Shown in pieces: positions 60,912-64,000 of a stretch of DNA of 64,000 nucleotides. The notes under the pieces are model-generated. The model did not search any database, was not told the DNA's origin, and saw nothing but the letters and a program-made list of their open reading frames with translations. Position 1 is the first letter of the stretch. Every line of letters begins with the position of its first letter. The position numbers and the translations under genes are program-made. The DNA comes from Earliella scabrosa (Eukaryota; Basidiomycota; Agaricomycetes; Polyporales; Polyporaceae): contig JABYQQ010000001.1 of assembly GCA_022605405.1 (NCBI GenBank), positions 4,836,001 to 4,900,000 of the forward strand, given 5' to 3'.

Positions 60912-62659
60912 ATGGCTGCTTCCAATGTTACGAGTACGTCCCGATCCGGGCTTCCGAACATCTCGACGGCGTGTTCTGTGGGTGCTTCGAACTGACAGCC
61001 GCCTGTGCACAGTTGACGACACCTCTTCGCTCTTCGAGTATGCGCCCGCGGACGCCTGGGCTCACGACTCTGGGAACGACGCACAGTCGTACGTGAACTC
61101 GACATTCAGCCGGACGACAGTCGAGGGTGCCACCGCAAAGTTCTCGTTCGAGGGCACCGCCTTCTGGCTCTATGGCGCGAAGAAGGCCGAGTACGGAGAG
61201 TACATCCTGATTGTCGACGACACTGTCTCCACGTACGCCAGCGCGACGGCCGATGGTTCGCAATTTGAGCAGGTTCTGGGAGGAGCATCTGGGTTGGAGA
61301 ACAAGAAGCATACCGTGGTGCTCATGGCAGCGGGAGGCGGTCCTGTGGACATTGACGCGATCATGTACGAAACCACGAACCAGGATGAGATGTGCGTACC
61401 CTCCCCGATCCTTCTCACATCTCCGTCTTACGCCGCGTCCGTCGCAGTAAAGCCGCTAGTGGCGATGCTTCTGCGCGGATCTCCGCAACCCCGTAAGTCT
61501 TGCTGTTGCACCAATACCGCCACCAGCTCAATTTGCACAGGAACGCGGTGAACGAGCAAGATCCAAACCAAAGTAGTGCGCAAACGTCTGCTACACCTGG
61601 CGTGGACGGGCAGCCGGCCGCGCCGACCGACGGAGTGCAGAACGCACCAACGGACGTATCGCAGAACGCGCCAACGGACGGACTCCAGAACGCACCGACG
61701 GATGGACCAGCAGGCGCGCCTGTTGACGGGCAGCAGCCCCCTACGGACGGACAGGGCAACACAACCACCGATGGCCAGCCAAATGGTCCAACGGATGGTC
61801 AGCCCCCAGCGTCCACGGACGGGCAATCGACCGCACCAACGAATGGGCAGCCGCCATCGCCGGACGATGCACAGAATAGCGCGCCATTGAATGGACAAGC
61901 GAACGCCGACGCATCTCCGGCCCCCACTGCAGCTCAGTCTGCACCTCAATCTGCTAGCACCACCTCCGGCGTCCTCCCACCGAACGCCAGTCAAGCCGAG
62001 CTCAATGGGCCGTGAGTCTGTTGCATCATCATCGCTGAATCTCACCAGTCTGACATGCAATATCTTTCGAATACAGTCAGATTGCAGGGACATCGCAAAT
62101 GTCGGGCGGTCTTCCCCTAGCTGCCATCATCGGCATCGCGGTCGGTGCCGCGGTCCTCCTGCTCCTCATTCTCTTCCTCGTCTGGTTCTGCCTGCGTCGC
62201 CGCAAGGCCAAGGCACGGCGGCAGCGGGACGTCGCGCTGCCCTCACCCATCCTGCCCCTGCAAAACCCCGACACCGAAGGCGGGTACTTCTTCGGTGGAC
62301 GCGGTGGCGGCCCCAACCCGATGCGCGACAAGTACCTGGCGCAACAGCCCCAGGCCATGTCGCAGCCGTACGGTCCTGGTGCGACGTTCTCTGGCCGAGC
62401 TTCGCCTTACGCGGGCAGTGGCTTGAGGGACATGCCGAGACCTATGGCGCCCGGTGCATATCGCGACAGCACGTACACCGACACCGCGACGTTGGTCAGC
62501 ATGGACGGGACGTCCGACATTACAGATATGTACTCCAAGCTGGTGAGTTCCTCTTCTGCATGACCTTTAGATCTTCAGGTTGCTGATGCGGTAGCATGGT
62601 TTTCTCAGCCTCCTACTCGCCCGGCGCGGCCACCGGAGCTCCGCTTGAGCGTAGTATGA
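60912..62659 (+). CDS. Single-pass membrane protein with beta-type ectodomain and PTDG-repeat stalk
   Basis: A first mini-exon (60912-60932) MAASNVT joins to exon 2 at 61013, IDDTSSLFEYAPADAW. The ectodomain (AKFSFEGTAFWLYGAKKAEY, YILIVDDTVSTYASATADGS, HTVVLMAAGGGPVDIDAIMY) resembles galactose-binding-like beta sandwiches seen in many agaricomycete membrane proteins. A stalk of PTDG-type repeats follows, then one transmembrane helix (LPLAAIIGIAVGAAVLLLLI) and a basic stop-transfer LRRRKAKARR. The tail holds TEGGYFFGGRGGGPNP and, after the last intron, PPTRPARPPELRLSVV. No cleavable signal peptide precedes the ectodomain. Function is unknown; a cell-surface sensor or receptor is possible. Confidence 0.78.
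61618..61900 (+). repeat. PTDG amino-acid repeats within the membrane-protein stalk
   Basis: About ten imperfect copies of an xxAPTDGQ-like unit with 8-15-residue spacing (for example QNAPTDG, QPPTDGQ, NGPTDGQ). They are rich in Pro, Thr, Gly and Gln and likely O-glycosylated and extended. Confidence 0.75.
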
Positions 62660-63034
62660 GGATGAGGCGGTGGAGCTTGCACACGTTTCGGTTCACAGCT
62701 TGTACGCTTTTCCGGCTCATGCGTTGTTCAATTGTATCGAATAGCCTGCTGCACCCATCATCGCGTTGTGTGACTGGTCTGTTTGAAGATCAGTTGCGAC
62801 CATGCGCAACAACACATCTCTTCAATTGCCCCAGAACACGAACGCATAGTCATATTCACACCACTAGTCAGTACACATGAAGTCCTCTCTCATCGGTCGC
62901 CGGAACGACTGGTTAAGATCGCGTGAGCCAAGCTAGCTAGTCTTTGTTCCGCCGGGCTGCAGCTTCGTCCAGTGAGAAAATCTGGTTCCGTACCTGCTCT
63001 GCGCCCGAGCTTGGACAAACCTGCGCGGTCATTG
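62660..63034. other. Convergent 3' flank
   Basis: 375 bp between the stop codons of the membrane-protein gene and the partial gene at the window edge. No gene seen. Confidence 0.5.
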
Positions 63035-64000
63035 TCAACGTTGATCCGTTCTTTGGAGCACTGCACGAAGCGATTGCTGCACGTACCATTCCTTGACAAC
63101 GTCCACCGGTAGACCGGTCACCTCAGCCAGCCAATCGGCCCTGGGGGACAAAAGGTGGGTATTTTCCACGAAAGCGGTGACCAGCGCGTCCTCCTGCTCC
63201 TTCGTCAAGTTGAACATCTTCCACATCGGATCTTCGGCTTGAGCTGGAGGCTGGGTCGTCGCAGGATCCCCACCGCCTTGCTGCGTTGGCGGTTGGCTCG
63301 AAGACGATTGGCTTGTGGAAGGCGTAGGTCCCTGGGGTGGTTGGAAGGTGGCCGCAGAAAAGTTGACAAAGGCTGCTGGGGCAGGCATCTGGGCCGGAGC
63401 GACCTGCCGCCGGCGGGCAGCCCGAACTTCGACTGCCGTCCGAGGTCGCGTCCGACCTGACTTCGACGACGCCGCTTTCCCCTTCCCCTTCGAAGCCACG
63501 ACACCCTGGTGAGCGTCGTTTTTTGGCGGGGCTGACGACGAGGACGGTGCGCTCATAGGTGGTGGGACCATCGGATAGGTGTAGCTGACTGGAACGTTGG
63601 CGTGGGGAGGGATCGGGCTCTGTCGTGGAGGGTTGGACGGTGAAAGGGGCATGACATGTAGTGGTCTCGTGGGGAGTAAAGAACATGCAGGATGGTTCTC
63701 CTTGTCGGGCTGCAGGGTACCCGGCGCGCGCAGTTGTGGTGGGGGCCCTGTCGCGTATTGAGGAGCTTGGGGATGCACAGCTTGCGGCGCAGAAGTCGGA
63801 GCCGTTGTTGCACGAGCAGCGGGCACTGAGGCTTGCAAGGGAGCAGATGGCACGTAAGGCACTCCCGGGCGACGGACGATTTCCACGTCTGCTAGGAAAC
63901 GATCGCCGGATAGATGGTTGGCCGACACGAGTGCGAGGTTATCGAGAGTGAACACGGAATTGTGGGTTACGCGCCACGGTGGATCCTGACCAGGTGGGTT
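63035..64000 (-). CDS. Partial protein with homeodomain-like C-terminus (5' end outside window)
   Basis: The frame is open from the stop at 63035 to the window edge, so the start is not present; no ATG is needed inside. The visible 320 or so residues are mostly disordered Pro/Ala/Ser/Gln-rich sequence with a basic stretch (KGKGKAASSKSGRTRPRTAV). The C-terminal 60 residues are helical: LTKEQEDALVTAFVENTHLL, WLAEVTGLPVDVVKEWYVQQ. This spacing and the VVKEWYVQ helix resemble a homeodomain (LT..Q...L...F...G....VVxxWFxN), but the WFxNxR signature is not conserved. A DNA-binding role is tentative. Confidence 0.6.
   Translation of the reverse strand, partial: NPPGQDPPWRVTHNSVFTLDNLALVSANHLSGDRFLADVEIVRRPGVPYVPSAPLQASVPAARATTAPTSAPQAVHPQAPQYATGPPPQLRAPGTLQPDKENHPACSLLPTRPLHVMPLSPSNPPRQSPIPPHANVPVSYTYPMVPPPMSAPSSSSAPPKNDAHQGVVASKGKGKAASSKSGRTRPRTAVEVRAARRRQVAPAQMPAPAAFVNFSAATFQPPQGPTPSTSQSSSSQPPTQQGGGDPATTQPPAQAEDPMWKMFNLTKEQEDALVTAFVENTHLLSPRADWLAEVTGLPVDVVKEWYVQQSLRAVLQRTDQR

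Overview
The window is nuclear DNA of a filamentous basidiomycete, most likely a wood- or litter-decaying agaricomycete. Genes are split by many short introns of about 50-70 bp with GT..AG borders, GC content is high, and intergenic gaps are short. The gene set includes a CBM1-linked alpha-galactosidase, a GH55 beta-1,3-glucanase, a secreted class 3 lipase, an Rds1-type ferritin-like protein and a tandem array of Old Yellow Enzymes. Exon joins were read by eye from frame, splice consensus and family pattern, so single junctions may be off by a few bases.

Layout. 0-11 kb: two HSP12/HSP9-type stress protein genes on opposite strands 10 kb apart, bracketing a PA-TM-RING ubiquitin ligase, a class III aminotransferase and a secreted lipase. 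11-17 kb: a GH27 alpha-galactosidase that is intact apart from one in-frame TAG, a U6 snRNA gene, and an RNase H1 N-terminal-domain protein with a long disordered tail. 17-25 kb: ATG27 and an ataxin-3-type Josephin deubiquitinase share a divergent promoter, followed by ribosomal protein uL5 (RPL11) and an unrecognised helical protein. 25-31 kb: a gene-poor stretch with a diverged direct repeat, then the GH55 glucanase. 31-40 kb: possible gene remnants, then three Old Yellow Enzyme paralogues in the same orientation. A pogo-like MITE sits in the promoter of the middle one.

41.6-48.2 kb: a full-length non-LTR retrotransposon (LINE) on the minus strand, with two open ORFs coupled by a TAATG overlap, a poly(A) tail and a 14-bp target-site duplication. 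48.8-54 kb: an rds1-like gene, an Apa1/Apa2-type diadenosine-tetraphosphate phosphorylase and a small fungal membrane protein. 54-57 kb: gene-poor, with a Harbinger-like MITE (3-bp TAA duplication, nested palindromes in its termini) and a possible short spliced transcript. 57-64 kb: a large conserved protein ending in a HicA-like domain, a divergently transcribed single-pass membrane protein with a PTDG-repeat stalk, and a partial gene with a homeodomain-like C-terminus cut by the window edge.

I see no metabolic cluster linking the whole window. The functional groupings are the OYE tandem array, secreted polysaccharide and lipid hydrolases, and stress or autophagy housekeeping genes. The mobile-element signals are the LINE and the two non-autonomous DNA elements.
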